In this document: one piece after another, positions 50,512 to 58,750 of the stretch
Layout of the letters: each line of letters starts with the position of its first letter
Numbering within the stretch: position 1 is the stretch's first letter
NCBI GenBank assembly: GCA_913056495.1
Contig: CAJXMO010000017.1
Span: 1 to 64,000, forward strand
Direction of reading: 5' to 3'
Source: an uncultured Alteromonadaceae bacterium
GTDB taxonomy: Bacteria > Pseudomonadota > Gammaproteobacteria > Enterobacterales > Alteromonadaceae
Length of the DNA stretch: 64,000 nt
The notes under the pieces: generated by a model
Database searches by the model: none
The model's input: the letters and a program-made list of their open reading frames with translations, nothing else
What the model was told of the DNA's origin: nothing
Position numbers and translations under genes: made by a program

Positions 50512-50537
50512 ACGGTTTTTACTGATTCTTTCGTTTT
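50512..50537 (+). promoter_or_regulatory. Sigma 2-type ECF promoter (GH43 at 50674)
   Basis: ACGGTTTTT begins at 50512 and TCGTTTTTATATA at 50531, 19 bases apart. Confidence 0.7.
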
Positions 50538-50673
50538 TATATATGGCTAAAACGTAAAAAATCATAAATGCATTATCCAAGCAAAATGCAAGTTTTAAGA
50601 TATGGGTGTTATTCGATAGCTCATTCGAACTTTGGCTTGATAGTCAAAATTTTGTGAATCTAAAGAAGCGTCA

Positions 50674-51786
50674 ATGAAAGTAAGTATTTTTATGAAAAAA
50701 CAAAAGTTTAAATTTAAAAGCTCGTTGATTTTGCTAACCGCATTATTGGGTGGATGTTCGGCTATGTCGGATATCGGCTTAACACAATCTGAGCAAATAC
50801 AAGATAGCGAAACCCAAGTGCAAATGGGCGCTTATTTAATGGTTTATTTTAAAGACGATGATCATAGCTTACATATGGCGTTAAGTGCCGACGGTTATTC
50901 GTTTACTGATATTAATCAGGGCAAAGCTGTGATTGATGGTAAAAAAGTGGCTGAACAACAAGGGATCCGTGACCCGCATATTTACCGCAGTCCGGATGGC
51001 CGTTTTTATTTAGCCATGACAGACCTGCATATTTATGCTAAACGTGACGGTTTGCGTGATACCGAATGGCAAAGACCGGGTGAGCAATATGGTTGGGGCA
51101 ATAACCAAGGTTTTGTATTAATGAAATCGGATGATTTGATTAATTGGTCAACCGCTCGTGTTCGGGTCGATCAAAGTTTTGCCGGATACGAAAATATAGG
51201 TGCGGCGTGGGCGCCTGAAACTATTTACGATCCGGTTGCCGACAAAATGATGTTGTATTTCACAATGCGCTTTGGCAACGGCTTAAATAAAATGTATTGG
51301 TCCTACGTTAATGATGAATTTAATAAACTCACTACAGAGCCCAAACTTATTTTTCAATACCCTAAAGATATTACCTATATAGATGCTGATATTACTAAAG
51401 TAGGGGATACCTACCACATGTTTTATACGCCGCACGATGGCACACCGGGCATAAAACAAGCCACATCAAACAAAATTAATGCCGATTATCAATACGACCC
51501 TGAGTGGTACGACACTGAAGCCGGAGCGAGTGAAGCACCTAATGTGTGGAAGCGCATTGGCGAAGATAAATGGGTGCTAATGTACGATATTTATAGCATT
51601 TCGCCGCATAATTTTGGCTTTAGGGAAACCACTGACTTTGTCAATTTTACCGACCTTGGCCATTTTAACGAGGGCGTAATGAAAGCGACAAACTTTAGCT
51701 CACCCAAACATGGCGCGGTGATTCAGTTAACCGCAGAAGAGGCGACAAAATTAGCCGCACATTGGAACCTCGATATGCAGTTTTAA
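50674..51786 (+). CDS. GH43-family lipoprotein
   Basis: A 370-residue periplasmic lipoprotein (lipobox LGGC) with a propeller: MGAYLMVYFKDDDHSLHMAL, GIRDPHIYRSPDGRFYLAMT (base Asp region), IGAAWAPETIYDPVADKMML, YIDADITKVGDTYHMFYTPH (middle acidic residue) and SEAPNVWKRIGEDKWVLMYD (general acid region). It resembles the GH43 encoded divergently but is not a close duplicate. ATG 50674 is listed; an in-frame ATG at 50692 would give a shorter, equally good signal peptide. Confidence 0.83.
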   Translation: MKVSIFMKKQKFKFKSSLILLTALLGGCSAMSDIGLTQSEQIQDSETQVQMGAYLMVYFKDDDHSLHMALSADGYSFTDINQGKAVIDGKKVAEQQGIRDPHIYRSPDGRFYLAMTDLHIYAKRDGLRDTEWQRPGEQYGWGNNQGFVLMKSDDLINWSTARVRVDQSFAGYENIGAAWAPETIYDPVADKMMLYFTMRFGNGLNKMYWSYVNDEFNKLTTEPKLIFQYPKDITYIDADITKVGDTYHMFYTPHDGTPGIKQATSNKINADYQYDPEWYDTEAGASEAPNVWKRIGEDKWVLMYDIYSISPHNFGFRETTDFVNFTDLGHFNEGVMKATNFSSPKHGAVIQLTAEEATKLAAHWNLDMQF

Positions 51787-51793
51787 GCTGCAA

Positions 51794-51830
51794 AAACAGT
51801 AGGCGAAAATTAACCCGCCTACTGTTTATT
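51794..51830 (+). terminator. Terminator after GH43
   Basis: Arms AAACAGTAGGCG (51794-51805) and CGCCTACTGTTT (51816-51827), 10-base loop, then ATTA. Confidence 0.75.
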
Positions 51831-51893
51831 ACAATTGAGCCAAAAGCCAACGAACATTAAACTAATTAATAGCATTTCAAATAGGTGTTTTGT

Positions 51894-51912
51894 GTAGGTC
51901 TGGTAAGCCAGA
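51894..51912. repeat. REP-like hairpin (divergent copy)
   Basis: GTAGGTCTGGTAAGCCAGA: GTAG tail plus TCTGG/CCAGA palindrome, a diverged member of the repeat family at 31339, 33697 and 54571. Confidence 0.5.
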
Positions 51913-52252
51913 GGCGCACCTGACAAGTCGCAACATTTATAGCCTATTTGTGCCGATTAAAATAAATTGTGCAAGCACGAAGAAACTAATCCCCTTATAA
52001 TAATTAACTAAGTTCAGCCAAGCTAATTTAGCTAACATAAGTTATGTTTTAGACAGTTTTAGCCATATTGCCTAAAACGCCCGTTTTGGTGGATTTATTT
52101 TTATAGCATTTAAAATAAAGCCAAAAATTTTAAGGCTTGATAAATACTTAGCATTAGAGCTAAGATTCAGCTAAAAGAAATATTGGACAAATTGGTGGGA
52201 TTAATTGCACCGATTTAGAGACGATTAAGTTGTTAGTTTTCAAGGAGAGTAC

Positions 52253-53227
52253 GTGAAATTTGCATTAGAGTTATTGAAGAAATTCTTTATCAATTACTTT
52301 TGGCTAGGCTTAGTAATAATCCTGCTTTCAATCATAATAGATTTTCATTATTTGCAAGCTCAAGCGACTCCTAATTACATAAAAGTCACAATAAAAGCTT
52401 TGGAATCTATAGGCATTGCCGTTTTAATTTCTTCAATATTTTCTTTCGCATCAGGAACTTCTGGTTTTGTTGATAAGATCCAATCTTTGCTAGAAGGCAT
52501 AATTATTAAACGAAATTTTTTAGGAAACATTGATCCAGAAGGAAAAAAAGAGGCGCTAAAGTCATTAATTCAGCCATCTGATACAGAGAAAAATAAATAC
52601 CCCAATATCGGTGATTACTACGGTTATTTTATTAACAAAACACTAGGGATAGGTAAAAAATCTGTTCGAAGCAATTATCAAGTTAGCTCACGCGCTTATT
52701 ATGATCCTGAACAAAAACGCATTGCAATTGATGGAACCTATAGTTATCGAGTATATCCTAGTTCCGATGGCTTTCATGAAGTTACAGTTGGGTTTGCTGA
52801 AAGAAAAGATGGCCCATCTACTTGTAAGCATATTTCTATTTGTACCCCAGATGGAAAGCGAGAATTAAAAGATAAATTAGAATTTAATGAGGTCGACGAA
52901 GGTGGTGATATTTCTAAGCTCACAACTGTGCAAACCTCAGAATATAATCAATATCAACACTTAGATGTTGAATTAAAAATTAAAGAATACGGAAAAGACC
53001 ATTGGGCTTTAATCACTTTTAAAGCATTGCAACCAACTGATGGGTTCAAATTTATACTTCACTGCGACAACGAAATTGAAATTCAAGAACATGCAATATT
53101 TGTTGTGGGTGCAAGTTACTATATTGACATTTCAGAAGATAAAAAAGATTTAACTGTTACTTGTAATCAATGGATTAATGAGGGTTCTGGGCTAACTGTA
53201 TTGGTAGCCATCCCACATGAAAACTAA
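52253..53227 (+). CDS. Two-TM membrane protein of unknown function
   Basis: A 324-residue protein. Two hydrophobic helices (about 14-30 and 47-65) are followed by a cytoplasmic soluble domain of about 230 residues (GDYYGYFINKTLGIGKKSVR; SSRAYYDPEQKRIAIDGTYS; CDNEIEIQEHAIFVVGASYY), predicted to be beta-rich. The start is GTG 52253, eleven bases after the GGAGAG-type site AAGGAGAG. I do not recognise a family. It is the first gene of an accessory block in which each gene is followed by a hairpin-containing spacer. Confidence 0.65.
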   Translation: MKFALELLKKFFINYFWLGLVIILLSIIIDFHYLQAQATPNYIKVTIKALESIGIAVLISSIFSFASGTSGFVDKIQSLLEGIIIKRNFLGNIDPEGKKEALKSLIQPSDTEKNKYPNIGDYYGYFINKTLGIGKKSVRSNYQVSSRAYYDPEQKRIAIDGTYSYRVYPSSDGFHEVTVGFAERKDGPSTCKHISICTPDGKRELKDKLEFNEVDEGGDISKLTTVQTSEYNQYQHLDVELKIKEYGKDHWALITFKALQPTDGFKFILHCDNEIEIQEHAIFVVGASYYIDISEDKKDLTVTCNQWINEGSGLTVLVAIPHEN

Positions 53228-53348
53228 TAAAGCCATCATGCAGGGACTGCTAAAGCTTGGCTCGCGTTACTTCGGTCCTAATTTTAGCTAAGCTTTATTG
53301 CGCCATTAAAAGGGCATTCAGTCTTATTAATTATTCATCGAGAATAGT
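53228..53348. repeat. Spacer with attC-like hairpin
   Basis: GCTAAAGCTTGGCT (about 53248) pairs with AGCTAAGCTTTATTGCGCC (53288-53307). The same motif pair recurs in the next spacer (53943-54047). The right end AAAAGGGCATTC resembles the GGGCGTT end of attC sites, but is mutated. Confidence 0.4.
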
Positions 53349-53942
53349 ATGGAAACCTCAAAAAGTACGGTTCGACAACGAGCTGATGAAATAAAAGAAT
53401 ATCAATGTAAAAATCTCATTGCTGTTTTAGAAAATCCAATGGATATCAAGAATATCGGGTCTGTAATTAGAAATGCTAACGCGCTCGGTGTTGAAAAAAT
53501 ATATGTTGTTGATAGCCGCAACTCGTTACCTGATGATTGGGAAGAGATGCGAGAGAGGAGGTCACTTTCAAAAATTTCAGTTTCAGCTTCGAAATGGACT
53601 TTCGTTAAACGCTTTGACAGTACCGAAGCCTGTTTGGAACACCTTGAAAAAAATAGATTTACTTCAATCGTGACTTCTCCACATATTAAAGGGAAACAAA
53701 ATTTTGTTTTGCATGAAGCCGATTACACCCAAGCTAAACTCGCTGTGTGGTTTGGCAATGAAGCTCGTGGCGTAAGTGATATTGTTGTTGATCGAAGTGA
53801 AGCTTGTATATCTATACCAATGTTTGGCATGATCGAGAGTTTAAATTTAGCAACGACAACGGGCATTGTACTTTATGAAGTAACAAAACAACGAAGAGAA
53901 TATCAAGCTAAATATAAACGAGCCAATCGAAAAAAGGCCTAA
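53349..53942 (+). CDS. SpoU/TrmH-family RNA methyltransferase
   Basis: A 197-residue SPOUT methyltransferase (SpoU/TrmH family) acting on tRNA or rRNA with S-adenosylmethionine. Motif 1 is NIGSVIRNANALGVEKIYVV, motif 2 WFGNEARGVSDIVVDRSE and motif 3 IPMFGMIESLNLATTTGIVL, all intact; the basic C-terminus (RREYQAKYKRANRKKA) fits RNA binding. It lacks the N-terminal RNA-binding extension of RlmB. Position inside an accessory block between related hairpins suggests it moves as a unit. Confidence 0.87.
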   Translation: METSKSTVRQRADEIKEYQCKNLIAVLENPMDIKNIGSVIRNANALGVEKIYVVDSRNSLPDDWEEMRERRSLSKISVSASKWTFVKRFDSTEACLEHLEKNRFTSIVTSPHIKGKQNFVLHEADYTQAKLAVWFGNEARGVSDIVVDRSEACISIPMFGMIESLNLATTTGIVLYEVTKQRREYQAKYKRANRKKA

Positions 53943-54047
53943 TGTACATGTATTCGGGCGCGTTAAAGCTTGGCTCGGTTTCAGTTTACTCGATAATTTT
54001 AGCCAAGCATTACCGCCCTGAATTGGAGAAAATGGCGCTATAGAATT
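53943..54047. repeat. Spacer with attC-like hairpin
   Basis: ATTCGGGCGCGTTAAAGCTTGGCT (about 53952, read in two halves) pairs imperfectly with AGCCAAGCATTACCGCCCTG (53999-54018). The right edge GGCGCTATAG resembles GGCGTTATAG. Same hairpin design as 53228-53348. Confidence 0.4.
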
Positions 54048-54527
54048 ATGTTACCGATTATTTATACTTTATCCAATTTAGAATCTGGCAAGTTGTCAGT
54101 GATGGCAAAACCCGTGTCGGGAGAATGGATTGAGGATGAGTTTATTGGCTTTAATCGCTTGGGTATTAATTTAATTGTTTCGTTAATCGAAAAACATGAA
54201 GAAATTGAATTAGGATTAACTCGAGAAGCAGAGCTATGTTCACAAAATAATATAGAGTTTGTCTCTTTTCCCATTCCGGATCGCGGTATTCCAAACTATA
54301 AACAAGCTATGAATTTAGCTGATAGTCTTGCTACAAAAATTAATAATAGCGCACATGTTGCCATTCACTGTCGAGCCGGTATCGGTCGTACAGGCATTAT
54401 CGCGGCGGCGGTACTCATTAAACTTGGGGTTTCTCCTCAAGAGGCTTTACACCAAATTTCAGTTACCAGAGGTGTGCAAATACCAGATACTGTAGAGCAG
54501 GAAAAATGGGTATTAGCATTAGAATAA
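54048..54527 (+). CDS. Dual-specificity/tyrosine protein phosphatase
   Basis: A 159-residue cytoplasmic phosphatase. The signature HCRAGIGRTG is complete (nucleophile C108, phosphate-binding R114), and D78 in PIPDRG is the likely general acid. Size and layout match small dual-specificity phosphatases of the PTP superfamily. There is almost no leader or ribosome binding site, in agreement with a start set close to a cassette-like boundary. Substrate unknown. Confidence 0.82.
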   Translation: MLPIIYTLSNLESGKLSVMAKPVSGEWIEDEFIGFNRLGINLIVSLIEKHEEIELGLTREAELCSQNNIEFVSFPIPDRGIPNYKQAMNLADSLATKINNSAHVAIHCRAGIGRTGIIAAAVLIKLGVSPQEALHQISVTRGVQIPDTVEQEKWVLALE

Positions 54528-54570
54528 CTAGTACCGTTTCCAATAAGTTTTGATTGTTCGAAAGCAATTT

Positions 54571-54628
54571 GTAGGTCGGGCTTAAGCCCGATAGAACGCT
54601 GTATACAACGGGCTAAAGCCCGGTCTAC
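54571..54628. repeat. REP-like pair (BIME-like)
   Basis: GTAGGTCGGGC/GCCCGA hairpin (54571-54591) and, inverted, CGGGCTAAAGCCCG with GTCTAC tail (54609-54628). Same family as 31339-31407 and 33697-33716. Confidence 0.7.
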
Positions 54629-54698
54629 ATAGAGACATATATGTTAATTAACCATTCAAAATTAAGTAGAAAGAGTACTAGATATTTTCGGAGTAAAT

Positions 54699-55208
54699 AT
54701 GCTTGGACTAGCTAAAGGAGAGGTGTTCCTCTGTGAATATAATGTAGCCTGGGTAGACGAATTTCAATTCGAATCAGAACGAATAATTGGCCAGATTGGT
54801 CATTATGTCGTTAAAATTCATCATATTGGCAGTACATCAGTGGCTTCTCTTAAAGCAAAACCGATAATTGATATAGCGGTTGAGATTGCTGAATTTCAAA
54901 CTGGATTTGAATGTGTAGAAGCTCTTGGCGTTTTAGGATACAAGCACCGAATTATTGATGAGCTTGCCGATAGACATTATTGGAGTAAAGGTAATCCTAG
55001 AACCCACCAAATTCACATGTTTCAAAGCGGGAGTCCTTATCTATCTGATTTAATTAAATTTAGGGACGTACTTCGAGACAATGATATACTTAAAATAAAA
55101 TATGAAAAATTAAAAGAATCACTCGTAAAAAGTTGCGGGCAAGATAAGTTTAAGTACACAAAAGCAAAAAATAGTTTTATTAATTCAGTACTATCTAATA
55201 AAAAATAG
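54699..55208 (+). CDS. GrpB family protein
   Basis: A 169-residue nucleotidyltransferase-fold protein of the GrpB (UPF0157) family. HHIGSTSVASLKAKPIIDIA is the family motif with the GS pair and the DxA acidic residues of the fold; HYWSKGNPRTHQIHMFQSGS and LIKFRDVLRDN follow as usual. Function is unproven; GrpB proteins are common on accessory DNA. CGGAG precedes the ATG by six bases. Confidence 0.85.
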   Translation: MLGLAKGEVFLCEYNVAWVDEFQFESERIIGQIGHYVVKIHHIGSTSVASLKAKPIIDIAVEIAEFQTGFECVEALGVLGYKHRIIDELADRHYWSKGNPRTHQIHMFQSGSPYLSDLIKFRDVLRDNDILKIKYEKLKESLVKSCGQDKFKYTKAKNSFINSVLSNKK

Positions 55209-55259
55209 CTAACGTTAGCTATTTATTCCGCCAAGCACAGATTATTAGTAAAGGTTACT

Positions 55260-55667
55260 ATGGAATCACTTCAAGAGAAAAATAATAGATAAGCTAAACA
55301 CCATAGAAATGATTTATGGGCAGGCTTTGTTGTATTTGTCATAATTTCGCCTTTATTTTTCAGTTATGGGTACGAATTTTTCTATTGGTTTCAAGGGCTA
55401 AAGGTTGAGGTGCCGCATCCAGTTTTGGTTAGTGTTGGCGCCTTGGTTTATGGCGGAATATTAGCTGTAATGGGCGATTTTGCTTTATTGCCTAAGCTTT
55501 TTAAGGCGGCTGCCTTGGTTGGACTTATGGCTTGGTTTAGTTATTTTTGGGTTGTGCTCAATTTATCTTGGTTTGCATTTATACCGCTCGCACCGGTTTT
55601 TATTCTGTTAAAAATTCAAGGGCCAAAAATTAAGGCGAGTTTAAATCAATCTAACAATGAGCAATAA
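55260..55667 (+). pseudogene. Small membrane protein gene with in-frame stop
   Basis: A frame with a good ribosome binding site (AAAGG) begins at ATG 55260 (MESLQEKNNR) but meets TAA at codon 11 (55290-55292). The same frame then continues open for 124 codons with about four hydrophobic helices (LWAGFVVFVIISPLFFSYGY; VSVGALVYGGILAVMGDFAL; KAAALVGLMAWFSYFWVVLN; LSWFAFIPLAPVFILL). No ATG lies between the stop and the helices; a GTG at 55407 would lose the first helix. Unless the stop is a sequence error, the gene is inactivated or is read from an unusual start. Family not recognised. Confidence 0.6.
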
Positions 55668-55768
55668 ATAGGGTCTAGAATTTTGGCAAGTATGAATCGG
55701 CTTTTTATTATCTATTTAGCCGACTTGGCGCAGCATTATTTTAGTTATCATTTTAGTGATCGCACTTT

Positions 55769-56587
55769 ATGCAAAAATTAATTGATACAACAAAAAGCAT
55801 CTTTCAAGAAAAACAAACGCTACCTTTTGCGGTTTATCGCTCGGTTAAAGAGCAGCGCATGGTAAACGTGCCGATTATTAAACCCTTATTGATATTTATT
55901 CTGTCAGGCAATAAAAAACTGGGTATGGAAGAGACAGAAATAAACTGCCCGTCAGGCAGTTTTGTGTTTTTATCCAACATGCCGAATATTTCAATGCGAA
56001 ATATTCCTAGCGACCAAGCCTATTATGCTTTGCTAATTGAATTTGAATATTCAGACTTTGATTGCCTTGAACATAGAGAGTTTAGCGCGAACACGCATTT
56101 TCAGGGGGAGATAGCGCCAAGGCTTGAGTATACGTTGCAACAGTTTGTTGAGTGGGCCGCGTTTTCACCCGCTGAAATGTGGCATATTCGTCGGCAGGAA
56201 ATTTTGCTTGCGTTAGCTTCGCTAGGCTATAAACAAGTGGGTTCAGTGATGAAACCACCCACGCTGACTCACGAAGTTCATACTATAATCAATGCCAATT
56301 TAAGCCATGATATTGATGCTGCCACAATATCGTCAATGTTAGCTATGAGCGAATCAACCTTGCGCCGCAAGTTAAGTGCGGAAGGCATTAGTTTCCAAGT
56401 TATAAAAGATAGAGCAAAACTAGGCTATGGTTTGCATTTGGTACAAACCAGCAATAAACCTATAGGTTTAATTGCGGAACAATGCGGGTATATCTCGCAA
56501 TCGCGCTTTACGGATAAATTTAAGCAACTTTTTAATATAACGCCGACTGCTTTGCGAAAAACGATAATGAGCAAATCAGGCAAATAA
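55769..56587 (+). CDS. AraC-family transcriptional regulator
   Basis: A 272-residue regulator with an N-terminal cupin-like sensing half (about 1-150, LLIFILSGNKKLGMEETEIN) and a C-terminal double HTH_18 (about 185-265): DIDAATISSMLAMSESTLRR and GLIAEQCGYISQSRFTDKFK, both helices intact. It stands alone with little leader; the gene downstream encodes a PEBP-like protein. Effector unknown, and no link to the pectin or galactan loci can be shown. Confidence 0.87.
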   Translation: MQKLIDTTKSIFQEKQTLPFAVYRSVKEQRMVNVPIIKPLLIFILSGNKKLGMEETEINCPSGSFVFLSNMPNISMRNIPSDQAYYALLIEFEYSDFDCLEHREFSANTHFQGEIAPRLEYTLQQFVEWAAFSPAEMWHIRRQEILLALASLGYKQVGSVMKPPTLTHEVHTIINANLSHDIDAATISSMLAMSESTLRRKLSAEGISFQVIKDRAKLGYGLHLVQTSNKPIGLIAEQCGYISQSRFTDKFKQLFNITPTALRKTIMSKSGK

Positions 56588-56659
56588 TTGATTGTTTTGG
56601 GACTAATGAGTTTACGCTATGCATCGTATGATTGCGGCTCTGAATAAATGGAGATGAAT

Positions 56660-57217
56660 ATGAAAACATCATTAAATAAATTGGCTATTTTGGTTTCTTC
56701 AATGCTTGTATCGGGCAACTTACTCGCAGATTCCTTTACGCTGAGCAGTACGGATATAAAGCATGGCGAGTTTATGAATATGGCGCAAGAATTCAAAGGT
56801 TTTGGCTGCAATGGCGGCAATACATCGCCTCAGCTTTCTTGGCGTAACGCGCCTGAAGGTACACAAGCTTTTGCTGTGACCGTTTATGATCCTGATGCGC
56901 CAACAGGCAGCGGCTGGTGGCATTGGCAAATTGTCAATATTCCAAAAAATGCAAATAGTTTACCTGCTGGTGCTGGCAACCCAAGTCAAAAGCTCACGCC
57001 GCGTGGCAGTATGCAAATTATTAATGACTATGGTAATGCAGGCTTTGGCGGGGCTTGTCCGCCAGTTGGCGATGGCGCTCATCGATACCAATTTACTGTG
57101 CATGCTCTATCACAAAAATTAGAGTTGCCGGAAAATGCTTCGGGTGCATTAACCGGTTATATGATTAATGCTCATGCGCTCGCGACGAGCACGATTGAAG
57201 CGCTCTATAAACGTTAA
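56660..57217 (+). CDS. YbhB/YbcL (PEBP)-family protein, exported
   Basis: A 185-residue phosphatidylethanolamine-binding-like protein of the bacterial YbhB type, with a signal peptide (LAILVSSMLVSGNLLA). NTSPQLSWRNAPEGTQAFAV, DPDAPTGSGWWHW and GDGAHRYQFTVHAL are the PEBP motifs. The open frame reaches ATG 56648, but GGAG (56650-56653) lies seven bases before ATG 56660, which is the better start. Role in bacteria is not settled. Confidence 0.87.
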   Translation: MKTSLNKLAILVSSMLVSGNLLADSFTLSSTDIKHGEFMNMAQEFKGFGCNGGNTSPQLSWRNAPEGTQAFAVTVYDPDAPTGSGWWHWQIVNIPKNANSLPAGAGNPSQKLTPRGSMQIINDYGNAGFGGACPPVGDGAHRYQFTVHALSQKLELPENASGALTGYMINAHALATSTIEALYKR

Positions 57218-57360
57218 TCGCCAAATAGAAAGCATACGCCGATGCGAGCAATCGCTCGGCTTATTTGGTTTGGCTTTCAGCTAATGCAATGTACAACAGC
57301 TTAACTTTCTTTTCTTTTCCTAAGGTATAATGTGGAGCCCCTCAGGCTGATAAAATTGGA

Positions 57361-57978
57361 TTAAACAGATATTGCTATATTTAAGCCTGACATTGTTAGG
57401 TTAGTGCTGGAAGTGAGTTGACTTGCAATTGTATTGGTATCCGTCAGTAGTTTTTCGGTTTCAGCTAATTGCTTCTGCGTTTCCTGATCATGATCTTCTT
57501 TTCGTAATAAAGCTTTTAATCGATTGAATAGCGATTTCAGCTCTCGTGTCGTTTCTTGTAGCAGGCGTTGGTCGTCACTGCGTTGTTTAGATTGTGCGTT
57601 ATTGGTTTGCTGCGAAAAAGCGTTTACTGGAGATGTGTCGCTCTGCGAAGTTTTATTTTTATCATTGGCTGCGCTCGGTTGCCTGGACGGGTGAGATATG
57701 GATTTTTGCGCTGTTTCAGTCAGCTCTTTTTTAGTCTTTTCTATTTCAGCCTTCGCTATTTTATTCCTCTCTATTTTATTAGTGTCACTCGCAGTTTCGC
57801 CCAACTGGGAAGCCAGTTGCTCTGATTTTTCGGATGCGGGCGCAGTTAAACCCTCACTAATATTTGTTCCACACCAACCCTCTTTTAGCTCAACAGCGAT
57901 TCTTTTTAGCTGATTGGCCAGTTGTTTTAATTCTCGCAGCAGTGCTTTTGGCACCGAAGCCCCTAATAGAGTTACCAA
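57361..57978 (-). CDS. Coiled-coil protein, 3' part of a frame-split gene
   Basis: A 205-codon stretch on the minus strand; its true frame begins before the listed start, near 58034, and reads DRARERAAEIKQRVDELKGL before LVTLLGASVPKALLRELKQL. It is strongly helical and charged (AKAEIEKTKKELTETAQK; TQKQLAETEKLLTDT) with a Ser/Asn/Gln-rich middle. It continues, in the -1 frame, the 81-codon ORF at 58005-58250; together they would make a protein of about 295 residues. At the overlap lies A_AAA_AAG (58041 down to 58035), a classical -1 slippery heptamer. Either it is a programmed frameshift or the gene is broken by one base. No family recognised. Confidence 0.55.
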   Translation of the reverse strand: MVTLLGASVPKALLRELKQLANQLKRIAVELKEGWCGTNISEGLTAPASEKSEQLASQLGETASDTNKIERNKIAKAEIEKTKKELTETAQKSISHPSRQPSAANDKNKTSQSDTSPVNAFSQQTNNAQSKQRSDDQRLLQETTRELKSLFNRLKALLRKEDHDQETQKQLAETEKLLTDTNTIASQLTSSTNLTMSGLNIAISV

Positions 57979-58004
57979 GCCTTTTAACTCGTCAACGCGT
58001 TGTT

Positions 58005-58250
58005 TTATTTCTGCCGCCCGTTCGCGCGCTCGGTCTTTTTTGATATTTGCTGGTGGTAGGAATTAATTGAAAGGCTAAGCTCCAGTTTTTCTCGTGCGGC
58101 TTGGCTAAAAATCACTTTGCTTGACGCTGTACTGGCTCGCTCCAAACTTGTTGTATTGGACTGAGTTGGAGCTAACGTTTTACTGTCAGGCTTGGATTCA
58201 TTTGCCATATAGCTTTGCAATACACTATTCGTTCGAATGGGTGAAACCAT
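58005..58250 (-). CDS. N-terminal part of a frame-split coiled-coil gene
   Basis: An 81-codon ORF that supplies the start of the protein described for 57361-57978. It is Ser/Thr-rich at first (VSPIRTNSVLQSYMANESKP), then helical (VIFSQAAREKLELSLSINSY), and runs into the out-of-frame tail KKTERANGRQK before its stop. The -1 frame carries the continuing helix RARERAAEIKQ right after the AAAAAAG run. Function unknown. Confidence 0.5.
   Translation of the reverse strand: MVSPIRTNSVLQSYMANESKPDSKTLAPTQSNTTSLERASTASSKVIFSQAAREKLELSLSINSYHQQISKKTERANGRQK
58035..58041 (-). other. A_AAA_AAG slippery heptamer, possible -1 frameshift site
   Basis: On the minus strand, codons TCA AAA AAG contain A_AAA_AAG in the phase required for -1 slippage. 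Slipping joins the 81-codon ORF to the 205-codon ORF without interruption. The following 25 bases are GC-rich but I see no strong hairpin or upstream stimulator. Confidence 0.45.
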
Positions 58251-58750
58251 TAATATGCGTCCTAGCTAACCTCAGCTGAGGTTAGATAAATAGTTTTTCC
58301 TGTTATCGGCCTGAAAAATAATAAGTTTAACCTTATTCAAGCTATTATTTACCGTGTTTGAATTAATACTTTTAATCCCAACATGCAAATCTTATAGGTA
58401 TCGGTAAATTTATCTAATGCGACGCTAATTATAAAACCTCTCTAAAATTTCATTAAAAAACTATATTTATCAGTGATATATCAAGTTTTAATAAATTCCC
58501 TTTTTAGTTTTAAATATATTTAGTTAACAAATATATAATTATTTTTACGGATTCTGTTTACCTAATCGTTTTTTATATAACCGGCTAGTCGAACTTAGCT
58601 TCATTTATTGAGTAGGAAATTTTTTGTCTGCCGGTACAAGTCGTTTTGCTTGCCAGCCTTTTATGTAACAGCTGTTTAGTAAGACTCGCTTTCCAATTTT
58701 CAAATTCACTGAGTTTAAAAACTTTAGTGGATGATGCAATGGGTGATTAG
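58251..58750. other. Long leader of the GH-A-like/RICIN/LamG gene
   Basis: 500 bases with no ORF. An ECF-type promoter lies at 58547-58572, leaving a 5' untranslated region of about 170 bases before the start codon at 58751. The rest is very AT-rich. Confidence 0.5.
58547..58572 (+). promoter_or_regulatory. Sigma 2-type ECF promoter (58751 gene)
   Basis: ACGGATTCT begins at 58547 and TCGTTTTTTATATA at 58566, 19 bases apart. Confidence 0.65.

Larger units (their letters stand above)
50321..50673. other. Divergent promoter region between two GH43 genes
   Basis: About 350 bases containing two ECF-type promoters in opposite orientation: 50408 to 50383 on the minus strand for the GH43 at 49280-50320, and 50512 to 50537 on the plus strand for the GH43 at 50674. 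Confidence 0.6.
51787..52252. other. Intergenic region at the start of the accessory block
   Basis: About 465 bases with no gene. It holds a terminator (51794-51830) and a REP-like hairpin (51894-51912); the rest is AT-rich. Confidence 0.45.
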
